Assembly: GCA_024762995.1 (NCBI GenBank)
Contig: JANTGI010000019.1
Span: 1 to 34,692 of the forward strand
DNA from: Saprospiraceae bacterium
Lineage (GTDB): Bacteria; Bacteroidota; Bacteroidia; Chitinophagales; Saprospiraceae
Length of the DNA stretch: 34,692 nucleotides
Direction: 5' to 3'
The notes beneath the pieces are model-generated. The model was not told where the DNA came from and searched no databases. It was given only the letters and a program-made list of their open reading frames with translations. This document shows positions 7,645 through 14,292 of the stretch, piece after piece. The position numbers and the translations under genes are program-made. How positions within the stretch are numbered: position 1 is the stretch's first letter; every line of letters begins with the position of its first letter.

Positions 7645-8164
7645 AAAAATGACTTTTACAATAGTCGTGCAATAGCCAGATAGCAATCTCATAAAAAGTT
7701 CACGATCAATGAATTACAATGAAAAAAAATGAAATTTACTTAAAAGTACAACTGAATTTTTTTTAGGAAAGTCAGTTTCGCTCTTGGGGCTATTAAAAAA
7801 ACGGATAGAATGTTGATGCAATATTTGATATCTAATGCAACTTCAAGGATCTTCCTCGTTTACAGAAGGTTGGGGATTTTGAAAATATATTAGATTTATC
7901 AGCGCATTAATCCAAACAAAATAAAAGAAGCCGTATAAAATGGACATTTATTCAGAGCATCTCCTTAATAGACTCAATGCCTTCGTTTCCGAAAGGGAGT
8001 TTCGCTATGGATGAACGAATGGGAAGGTTTCATTGGTTAGGTTTGCGGGGTTAAGTGACTGTTATAGGTCAGGGGCTTTTTGATTGATGGCCAGCAAGAT
8101 CAGCAAATTCCAAACCGGTCTATTATCTCAATATGCGACACTAGGTAATTATGAGATATTTATC
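7645..8164. other. Gene-poor gap with a dispersed-repeat arm
   Basis: No intact gene is seen between the divergent secreted-protein gene and tnaA. Short coding-like fragments (for example around 7811-7915, interrupted by stops) may be relics, but I cannot name them. At 7926-7952 there is a 27-base repeat whose reverse complement recurs at 31374-31400. Confidence 0.4.
7926..7952 (+). repeat. Dispersed 27-bp repeat, copy 1
   Basis: AGAAGCCGTATAAA followed by two variable bases and GGACATTTATT. The reverse complement of 31374-31400 matches at 25 of 27 positions, and partial similarity continues for about 15 bases. GGACATTTATT occurs once more at 31493-31503. The second copy is an arm of a MITE-like palindrome, so this is probably a truncated relic of the same element. 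Confidence 0.65.
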
Positions 8165-8172
8165 TATCTTTG
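8165..8172 (+). promoter_or_regulatory. -7 promoter box of tnaA
   Basis: TATCTTTG matches the Bacteroidota TAnnTTTG box. It implies a transcription start near 8178, downstream or on top of the alternative TTG start at 8183 and upstream of the ATG at 8222. A -33 TTTG is not clear. Confidence 0.55.
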
Positions 8173-8221
8173 ACGCAATATTTTGCGCAAGCAGAAAATC
8201 TATCCTGCCAAAAAAAGATAT

Positions 8222-9601
8222 ATGCACCATAAAGTCACCATCGAACCCTTTCGGATAAAAGTCGTCGAACCGATTAAACTAACCACCGAAGCCGAAAGAA
8301 TCGAAATTTTACGGAAGGCTCACTATAATCCATTTCTGATTGATGCTGAAGATGTGATTATTGATTTATTGACGGATAGCGGAACATCCGCCATGAGTGC
8401 CAACCAATGGGCCGGAGTCATGCGTGGTGATGAGAGCTATGCCGGTGCTAGGAGTTGGAAGCGAATGGAAAAGGCCATTAAAGATTTGACCGGTTATTCA
8501 TTTATCCTGCCGACCCACCAAGGACGTGCCGCAGAACACCTTTTATACACAAAAATTGGCGGCCCCGGCAAGGTTTTTATCTCCAATACCCACTTTGATA
8601 CGACTCGTGCAAATATTGAGTTTTCCGGGGCAAAAGCAATTGACATACCCATTCCGGAAGGGACACAACCCGCTTCCCTTCACCCTTTTAAGGGAAATAT
8701 GGACACGGAAAAACTGGAACAACTCATCCGGAAATACGGCAAAGAAAGTATTGGCGCAGTCATCTTGACGGTTACCAATAATAGTGGCGGCGGACAACCT
8801 GCTAGCATGGCCAATGCCAAAGCGGTCTCCGAAATCTGTAACAAACATGGCATATTGTTTATTTTTGACATGTGCCGTATAGCCGAAAATGCCTACTTCA
8901 TCAAACACCGGGAAGAAACTTATAAGGACTGGACCTATGAAGATATTGCCAAAAAAATGCTCTCCTTTGGCGATGGGGCCATCATGAGTGCCAAAAAAGA
9001 TGCCTTGGTAAATATGGGTGGATTCCTTGCGCTAAATGATGAACAATTGGCGGATGGATGCAAAACTACGCTTATCGTTACCGAAGGTTTTTCTACTTAT
9101 GGCGGATTGACCGGTAGAGACATGGAAGCGATTGCAATAGGCATCAAAGAAGTATTTGAGCCGGATTACTTGCATTACCGGGTGACGAGTACCGCTTACT
9201 TAGGCAATAAAATCCAAGAATTAGGAATTCCCATCATTCAGCCGGTTGGGGGACATGCTGTTTATGTAGATGCAAAAGCCTTTTATCCGCATATTCCACC
9301 CGAAGAATATCCCGGTCAGGCATTGGCGATTGAATTATACAAAATCGGTGGTGTACGAGCCGTTGAAATTGGCTCTGTCATGTTTGGATCCAAAAATGAC
9401 GCCGGTGAATTTGTACCGGCCAGCATGGAATTAGTCAGAATGGCGATTCCCAGACGAGTTTATACCCAAAGTCATATCGACTATGTGATAGAAGTATTTG
9501 CTGAACTCCTAAATGGCAGAGAAAAAGTGAAAGGAATCAAAATCGTCAAAGAACCGGCTTTCTTAAGGCATTTTACTTCTTGGTTTGATTACGTTGACTA
9601 A
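8222..9601 (+). CDS. tnaA: Tryptophanase (L-tryptophan indole-lyase)
   Basis: PLP enzyme of the beta-eliminating lyase family, 459 aa, predicted to split tryptophan into indole, pyruvate and ammonia in the cytosol. Family signatures run through its length: EPFRIKVVEPI near the start, DLLTDSGT, MRGDESYAG, THQGRAAE, SNSGG-like NNSGGGQPAS, and MSAKKDALVNMGG with the PLP Lys (258/259). Two positions separate it from tyrosine phenol-lyase: Asp in HFDTT, where the phenol-lyase has Thr, and Ile in VEIGS, where the phenol-lyase has the substrate-binding Arg. Both favour tryptophanase. The ATG at 8222 is preferred to the TTG at 8183 because a promoter box lies just before it and MHHKVTIEPF matches the usual N-terminus. 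No tnaC-like leader or permease gene is adjacent. Confidence 0.9.
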   Translation: MHHKVTIEPFRIKVVEPIKLTTEAERIEILRKAHYNPFLIDAEDVIIDLLTDSGTSAMSANQWAGVMRGDESYAGARSWKRMEKAIKDLTGYSFILPTHQGRAAEHLLYTKIGGPGKVFISNTHFDTTRANIEFSGAKAIDIPIPEGTQPASLHPFKGNMDTEKLEQLIRKYGKESIGAVILTVTNNSGGGQPASMANAKAVSEICNKHGILFIFDMCRIAENAYFIKHREETYKDWTYEDIAKKMLSFGDGAIMSAKKDALVNMGGFLALNDEQLADGCKTTLIVTEGFSTYGGLTGRDMEAIAIGIKEVFEPDYLHYRVTSTAYLGNKIQELGIPIIQPVGGHAVYVDAKAFYPHIPPEEYPGQALAIELYKIGGVRAVEIGSVMFGSKNDAGEFVPASMELVRMAIPRRVYTQSHIDYVIEVFAELLNGREKVKGIKIVKEPAFLRHFTSWFDYVD

Positions 9602-9605
9602 ACGA

Positions 9606-9645
9606 AACCTAGTATAGACAAGGCGTGCCTTGTCTATACTAGGTT
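9606..9645 (+). repeat. Palindromic repeat (ACAAGGCGTGCCTTGT family), copy 1
   Basis: A perfect 19-bp inverted repeat (AACCTAGTATAGACAAGGC and its complement) encloses a 2-base GT spacer, four bases after the tnaA stop. It could act as a terminator, but no T-run follows. The 16-base core recurs in the gap at 32981-33016. Confidence 0.8.
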
Positions 9646-9706
9646 GCAAACCATCAAACACGAGAAATTTTAACCGCCGAAAGGTGAGTTATAAATTTAG
9701 AGTCCA

Positions 9707-9714
9707 TATTTTTG
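9707..9714 (+). promoter_or_regulatory. -7 promoter box of the DUF502 gene
   Basis: TATTTTTG matches TAnnTTTG about 50 bases before the ATG at 9764. No convincing -33 element was found. Confidence 0.4.
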
Positions 9715-9763
9715 CAGCAATTTCAACGTTATATCGTTAACTATCACTACAAACCGGACTACC

Positions 9764-10396
9764 ATGAAAATGAAACGCCTTCAAAATTTTATCAATACCA
9801 CTTTTTTAGGAGGGTTCATCGTCTTATTGCCCTTAGCCATCGTGGTTTTTCTCACCAAGTCCTTGGTCGGTGTCATCAGCAAGATGCTAAAACCCATAGC
9901 ATTGCTTATCCACAATACCCTAAACGTAGAATTGCCGCCCCTTTTCTACGATGTCATTGCTTTTGTTTTAGTGATTAGTTTGTTTTTCTTTTTGGGCTTG
10001 TTTGTACGCACCCGTATCGGAAAAAATCTTTTTGATTCCTTTGAAAATCAATATTTGTCAAAATTACCTTTTTACAGCGTCATCAAAAAAACAGTCCAAC
10101 AATTTTCAGGAATTCAAAAAATGCCCTTTTCGGAAGTCGTTTTGGTGGATGCCTATGGTACGGGTATGCTAATGACCGGGTTTATTACAGACAGCAATCC
10201 ATCAACCGGGCATTATACGGTCTTTGTCCCGACCGCCCCCAATCCAACCAACGGCTTTATCTTTCACGCACAGGAGCATCAGATTACTCATACGCCGCAC
10301 ATCAAAACAGAAGATGCCATGCGCACCATTATTGGGATGGGCGTCGGCTCTGAAAAGGTATTTGGTTGGAGTAAGAAGGATGAAAAACCATCATAA
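9764..10396 (+). CDS. DUF502 family membrane protein
   Basis: Integral membrane protein of 210 aa that matches the DUF502 family in layout. The N-terminus FINTTFLGGFIVLLPLAIVVF is the first membrane helix (about residues 9-32), and a second helix spans about 63-85 (FYDVIAFVLVISLFFFLGLFV). A cytoplasmic or periplasmic domain follows, with the family-typical stretch GTGMLMTGFITDS and VPTAPNPTNGFIF. Members are widespread in bacteria and plants (COV-like proteins) without a settled biochemical role. Start at 9764; an in-frame ATG two codons on is an alternative. It stands alone after tnaA, separated by a palindromic repeat and its own promoter box. Confidence 0.85.
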   Translation: MKMKRLQNFINTTFLGGFIVLLPLAIVVFLTKSLVGVISKMLKPIALLIHNTLNVELPPLFYDVIAFVLVISLFFFLGLFVRTRIGKNLFDSFENQYLSKLPFYSVIKKTVQQFSGIQKMPFSEVVLVDAYGTGMLMTGFITDSNPSTGHYTVFVPTAPNPTNGFIFHAQEHQITHTPHIKTEDAMRTIIGMGVGSEKVFGWSKKDEKPS

Positions 10397-10615
10397 TGGA
10401 TAGATTTTCGGCTACTCTCCCCCGTATTTTGCTAAGAGCTTAGATTTTATTTCACTAAATACTGAAATGAATCTATAGATATAGTTCTCCAATGCCGACT
10501 CGAAAAATCACAAATTTTGAGTTGGGTGGACAGTAGTCGAGAAAAACTAGCTCCGACATACCCGTCAAGTCTCATCGAAACGACCACAGACAGACGAGAC
10601 AAAACTGGAGTGTAC

Positions 10616-11899
10616 TTATTCTTCAATAGTCATCGGCACAAAAGAACCCTGCGCAGGCTGCCCTCCGACATCCAGCTTTCGCGAAACTTCCAGAGTATTC
10701 AAGTCTAATTCATAAAACTGACCTTCGGCGGTGACAAAAGAGTAAAATTTATTACCGTCTTTGGAAACAAAATACTTGGGGTGAGCTTGAATCGTCGTCT
10801 GCCCCACCAAGTCTGTTCTATCGCTGACAAAAACATCTTTAATCTTCGTATTGGTTGCCAAGTCAATAATGGTGACAAAAACGTCATTATGATTAATTGC
10901 TACAGCCAATTTTTTAGATTTAATCATTTTGACATGACCGATGCCTTTTCCGGCAGGAATAACCGATTGAACAGACATCGTTTCATAATTAACCACAAAG
11001 ATATTACCTTCTCTGGAGCCCACGTAAACCAACTTCTCAAAAGGATGAAAATCCCCATGATGCAAGCCCATGTCTTCTAATGGGCTACCTCCTGAATCTA
11101 GCGTAACAGACCGGTTAATTTGTAAGCCTTCATGCGGTGTAAACTTTAATTCCAAAATAGATGGATAAACATTATTTGCCCCTTCTGTGGTAATCCCTTC
11201 GGCAGTCGCATAAAAATAACCCGGCTCGCCAAGATAATTTCCTTTGCTGGGAATAATCTGGTGTATGGGCGAAGGTATATCTATCGTATTAACCAATGCC
11301 GTTTGCCATTCACCATTGCTTTTAGCTATAAAATAGGTGCTTAGCTTTAGGTTGCCCCGATCCGGCAAGATAAAATGATGCCGATCCAGCCAAAATGGAT
11401 GCCCACAAGCGTGAGAGCCACTATGGTTATGCGAAACAGGAAAGGTGACTTGCGGACTTCCTACTGTCGCCACGACTTCATCGGTTTTCATGTCAATGAT
11501 AGAAACCATAGGCTTATCCATGCCGGTTACGGCTACCAGACCCAGATCTTTATTGACGCTTTCGGCACTCCGCGGATGGTGGGGCAAGACGATCGTTTTG
11601 ACTAAATCAACACTCGCACAATCAACAACATCTATCGCATCACTCCCGCGATTCACGGCATATACTTTTCCTGTGGAACCCACACGGTCTGCCGTATAGG
11701 TAATTTCATGACCGGTGGGCACCTTACCCACTAACTTAAAATCCTCCACATCCACAGTAACAACCGCATTATTCTTTTTATCACCAAAAAAAGCTCTCGT
11801 GATGTCTCTGGTTTTAGGAAGTGCCGAGTCTTTGCGGCAGCTTGAAAAAAAGGCGAGTCCTAAAATCGCCATAAGGATGATTGGTCGTGTGTGTTTCAT
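10616..11899 (-). CDS. Beta-propeller (YVTN-like) lipoprotein, His-rich
   Basis: Lipoprotein of 427 aa with signal peptide and lipobox FSSC (Cys21). Repeated segments of the type VVTVDVEDFKLVGKVPTG, VYAVNRGSDAIDVVD and FVVNYETMSVQSVIPAGKG show a YVTN/WD40-like seven-bladed propeller filling the mature protein. His-containing loops (SHNHSGSHACGHPFW, HHGDFHP, GHVKM, NHND, AHPKYF) are more numerous than in ordinary YVTN repeats and could bind a metal or haem, as in some propeller oxidases; this is inference. It faces the DUF502 gene convergently. The start at 11899 gives the signal peptide directly. Substrate and partner are unknown. Confidence 0.8.
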   Translation of the reverse strand: MKHTRPIILMAILGLAFFSSCRKDSALPKTRDITRAFFGDKKNNAVVTVDVEDFKLVGKVPTGHEITYTADRVGSTGKVYAVNRGSDAIDVVDCASVDLVKTIVLPHHPRSAESVNKDLGLVAVTGMDKPMVSIIDMKTDEVVATVGSPQVTFPVSHNHSGSHACGHPFWLDRHHFILPDRGNLKLSTYFIAKSNGEWQTALVNTIDIPSPIHQIIPSKGNYLGEPGYFYATAEGITTEGANNVYPSILELKFTPHEGLQINRSVTLDSGGSPLEDMGLHHGDFHPFEKLVYVGSREGNIFVVNYETMSVQSVIPAGKGIGHVKMIKSKKLAVAINHNDVFVTIIDLATNTKIKDVFVSDRTDLVGQTTIQAHPKYFVSKDGNKFYSFVTAEGQFYELDLNTLEVSRKLDVGGQPAQGSFVPMTIEE

Positions 11900-11947
11900 A
11901 TTTTTGATTGATCTCGATAATAAAAAAAAAGTGGGTTCTTTTTACGC

Positions 11948-11990
11948 AACTGTTTAGGTACCCCTGTTCTGGGGCAGAAGATAGACTACC
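11948..11990 (+). repeat. Solo arm of the 12831-13032 palindromic element
   Basis: AACTGTTTAGGTAC at 11948-11961 is identical to 12832-12845, and similarity continues (CCTGTT, then GCAGAAGATAG against ACAGAAAATAG). With the end at 13031 it brackets the phnA-like gene in inverted orientation. The rest of the 11900-12146 gap shows nothing else I can name. Confidence 0.6.
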
Positions 11991-12146
11991 TGGCACAGAT
12001 GGTTCTTGATGGCAAATACAAATCAATGAGGATTTTATCAAGGATGGGGACTTATTCTATCACAAAGTTATCGACCAAGCACATCATAAGTCAATGACAT
12101 TTATCATCCTGAGCAGATGGTACCCTTTCGGAAAAAGGCTTCTTTT

Positions 12147-12177
12147 TTTGTTTCCGATAGAAATCTGCGTATCTTGC
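12147..12177 (+). promoter_or_regulatory. Promoter of the phnA-like gene
   Basis: TTTG (12147-12150) and TATCTTGC (12170-12177, 7 of 8 matches to TAnnTTTG) are spaced by 19 bases, as in Bacteroidota -33/-7 promoters. The ATG follows at 12203. Confidence 0.55.
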
Positions 12178-12202
12178 GCCGTCAAAAATAAAATCGACCT
12201 TC

Positions 12203-12766
12203 ATGAGCTTCGAAAAAGAATTACAAGCCCGCAGCGAATCCAAATGTGAATTGTGTGAATCCACCAATCAACTGTCTGTCTATGCCGTCCAACCAAAAAG
12301 AAATGATAACCCGGATGACTACGCATATCTTTGCGCACATTGCATCGAACAAATCGAAAATCCGGACTCCATCGAGCCCAACCACTGGAGATGCCTGAAT
12401 AACAGCATGTGGAGTGCCGTCCCGGCCGTACAAGTCCTTGCTTACCGTATGCTCCACCAACTAAAAGGCGAAGGTTGGCCGGATGAATTATTGGAAATGC
12501 TTTTTTTGGATGACGAAACTCAAGAATGGGCCAACGCCGGGATGGCCAGTGGTGTCAAACACCTTGATTCTAACGGAGCGGAACTCCAAGCGGGTGATAC
12601 CGTTGTTTTGACCCAAGACTTAAAAGTAAAAGGAGCAAATTTCACAGCCAAAAGGGGAACTGCCGTCCGCCGTATCTCCTTAGTCGCTGATAATCCCGAA
12701 CACATCGAAGGCAAAGTTGATGGACAACGTATCGTAATTCTCACCAAGTTTGTGCGCAAAAAGTAA
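12203..12766 (+). CDS. phnA: PhnA-like zinc-ribbon protein (YjdM family)
   Basis: Protein of 187 aa. An N-terminal zinc ribbon is built from CELC (residues about 15-18) and CAHC (about 49-52). The C-terminal PhnA/YjdM domain begins around residue 120 with SNGAELQAGDTVVLTQDLKVKGA and ends with GKVDGQRIVILTKFVRKK, the family hallmark. Despite the name, the family is not a demonstrated phosphonate enzyme: it was named from its position near the phn operon of E. coli. No phosphonate gene is found nearby here. The middle segment (residues 60-115) is an insertion typical of longer versions. The gene is framed by copies of a palindromic repeat. Confidence 0.9.
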   Translation: MSFEKELQARSESKCELCESTNQLSVYAVQPKRNDNPDDYAYLCAHCIEQIENPDSIEPNHWRCLNNSMWSAVPAVQVLAYRMLHQLKGEGWPDELLEMLFLDDETQEWANAGMASGVKHLDSNGAELQAGDTVVLTQDLKVKGANFTAKRGTAVRRISLVADNPEHIEGKVDGQRIVILTKFVRKK

Positions 12767-12830
12767 GACCGCTCCGGACACTAACATTACACCGCACAGG
12801 GGAGAATATCAAAACAACTCGCTCAAATTG

Positions 12831-13032
12831 TAACTGTTTAGGTACTCCTGTTTTTAGACAGAAAATAGTCATTTTTGTGTATGTTGCACCTGCCTCGCCG
12901 GCAGGCAGGGTCCAATTTTTTGATGCGTAGCCGGGCTACGTGAGAAAATTTGGGCAAAAACAGGCCTACAAGGGCAGGCAGGCGCAAAAAGGGCATTTTA
13001 TGGCAAAAACCTGCGGGTACCTAAATAGTTAC
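12831..13032. repeat. Long imperfect palindrome, MITE-like element 1
   Basis: About 200 bp bounded by 15-bp terminal inverted repeats, TAACTGTTTAGGTAC at 12831-12845 and the complement of TAACTATTTAGGTAC at 13017-13031 (14 of 15 matches). The arms stay similar inward (GTTTTT...AAAAT...TTTTTG), and the centre is the hairpin GTAGCCGGGCTAC at 12927-12939, flanked by CCAA(T)TTTT/AAAATTTGG. CCTGCC/GGCAGG motifs are included. It ends two bases from the stop of kdsD and probably serves as its 3' hairpin. No coding capacity; mobility would need a transposase elsewhere in the genome. Confidence 0.7.
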
Positions 13033-13033
13033 A

Positions 13034-14002
13034 TCAAATTAACCCTTCCCGTATCAGGTCATGCAAGTGCAATATCCCCGCATATCGCTCTCCATCCATA
13101 GCCACCAATTGAGAAATACTATTCTTACGAATAATCTCTAAAGCTTTGACGGCATGAGCTTGATAATCAATCGTCTTAGGATTTTGGGTCATAATGTCTT
13201 TGGCCGTAAGGCTTTCCCAATCCTGTCCGGACTCTAACATTCGACGCAAGTCACCATCAGTAATGATGCCCAATAATTTTCCGGAAGGAGCAAGTACGGC
13301 CGTGATACCTAGTCTTTTGGAAGTCATCTCAATGATAACTTTTTTGATGGAAGCGTCGAGAGAGACTGCCGGCAGCTCATTATTGTCCACCAAATCGCTT
13401 ACGCGCAAATAAAGCTGTTTGCCCAAAGAACCGCCGGGGTGAAATTGAGCAAAATCACTTGGGGAAAACCCCCGCAAAGCCAAAAGAGATGTAGCGATGG
13501 CATCACCCAAAGCCATTTGTGCGGTCGTGCTCGCAGTGGGCGCTAAATTATTGGGGTCCGCTTCTTTTTCGACCGGTGTGTGTATCACATAGGTTGCGGC
13601 TTGCGCCAAAAAAGAATTTAGGTCACTGACCATGGCGATGGTCTGATTACCCATATTTTTGAGAAAAGTCATTAAGACCTTCATTTCTGCCGTATGTCCA
13701 CTTTTGGATACACACAGAATTATATCGCTTTTTTGGATAATACCTAGGTCGCCATGCACCGCATCCGCAGCGTGCATAAAAATAGACGGGGTTCCGGTAG
13801 AATTAAGCGTAGCGACCATTTTCATCCCGACAATAGCGCTTTTGCCAATTCCGGTTACAATGAGCCGTCCCTTACTTTCAAAAATGGCCAAAATAGCGGA
13901 AATAAATTGTTGGTTGACTGCATTCACTAACCCAATAAGGGTATCTGCTTCAATTTGTATCGTTTCTTGAGCAATTTTTTCAATTAATGTTTCATTTGTC
14001 AT
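13034..14002 (-). CDS. kdsD: Arabinose-5-phosphate isomerase (KpsF/GutQ family)
   Basis: Enzyme of 322 aa that interconverts ribulose-5-phosphate and arabinose-5-phosphate, the first step to Kdo for lipopolysaccharide. The SIS sugar-isomerase domain (residues about 35-170) has TGIGKSAIVGMK, FMHAADAVHGDLG and the phosphate-binding CVSKSGHTAEM. Two CBS domains follow (about 200-322), with TSKRLGITAVLAPSGKLLGIITDGDLRR in the first. The length equals that of the E. coli enzyme family. No other Kdo gene lies in the window. Upstream it diverges from recQ. The start MTNETLIEKI is the only good ATG. Confidence 0.93.
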   Translation of the reverse strand: MTNETLIEKIAQETIQIEADTLIGLVNAVNQQFISAILAIFESKGRLIVTGIGKSAIVGMKMVATLNSTGTPSIFMHAADAVHGDLGIIQKSDIILCVSKSGHTAEMKVLMTFLKNMGNQTIAMVSDLNSFLAQAATYVIHTPVEKEADPNNLAPTASTTAQMALGDAIATSLLALRGFSPSDFAQFHPGGSLGKQLYLRVSDLVDNNELPAVSLDASIKKVIIEMTSKRLGITAVLAPSGKLLGIITDGDLRRMLESGQDWESLTAKDIMTQNPKTIDYQAHAVKALEIIRKNSISQLVAMDGERYAGILHLHDLIREGLI

Positions 14003-14292
14003 TCTTTTATCGTATTTTTGAAAGGTTTTTGTCAGATAGGGACGCAGAAGGATTGTGTAAAACCAATTTTAGCACAAAATTATGGTTTTTTGAAGACTTA
14101 TTTTGTTGGTCTCTGTAATAGATCAACCTTCCCTTTTGACCGAACCATTTTCAAACGATACATAATCAAAGCAAGGATTACAAAAATCTTGCGTTTGTCT
14201 GTGTAATTCAGTTGAAGTTACATGAACGGCTGCCACATGGATAGTCCATAAAATAAAGCATTACAGGTGGCTTGACTATAGACAACAAAAAA

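Noticed and set aside
7673-8164. tRNA or other structured RNA in the large gaps
   Set aside because: I looked for T-arm motifs and cloverleaf arms by eye and found none in this or the other gaps; a covariance-model scan would be decisive.
8543-8908. 121-codon minus-strand frame inside tnaA
   Set aside because: Shadow of the tnaA reading frame, which is strongly supported.
8222-9601. Tyrosine phenol-lyase as an alternative to tryptophanase
   Set aside because: The phenol-lyase Thr and Arg specificity residues are Asp and Ile here.
12203-12766. Phosphonate-degradation gene cluster around phnA
   Set aside because: No phosphonate genes are nearby and the family name reflects genome position in E. 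coli, not activity.
12831-13032. CRISPR-like repeats
   Set aside because: The repeats are inverted and nested, not regularly spaced direct repeats; no cas genes are present.
14018-14206. 62-codon frame between kdsD and recQ
   Set aside because: TTG start, no recognisable domain, basic low-complexity content, and it lies in a divergent promoter region.
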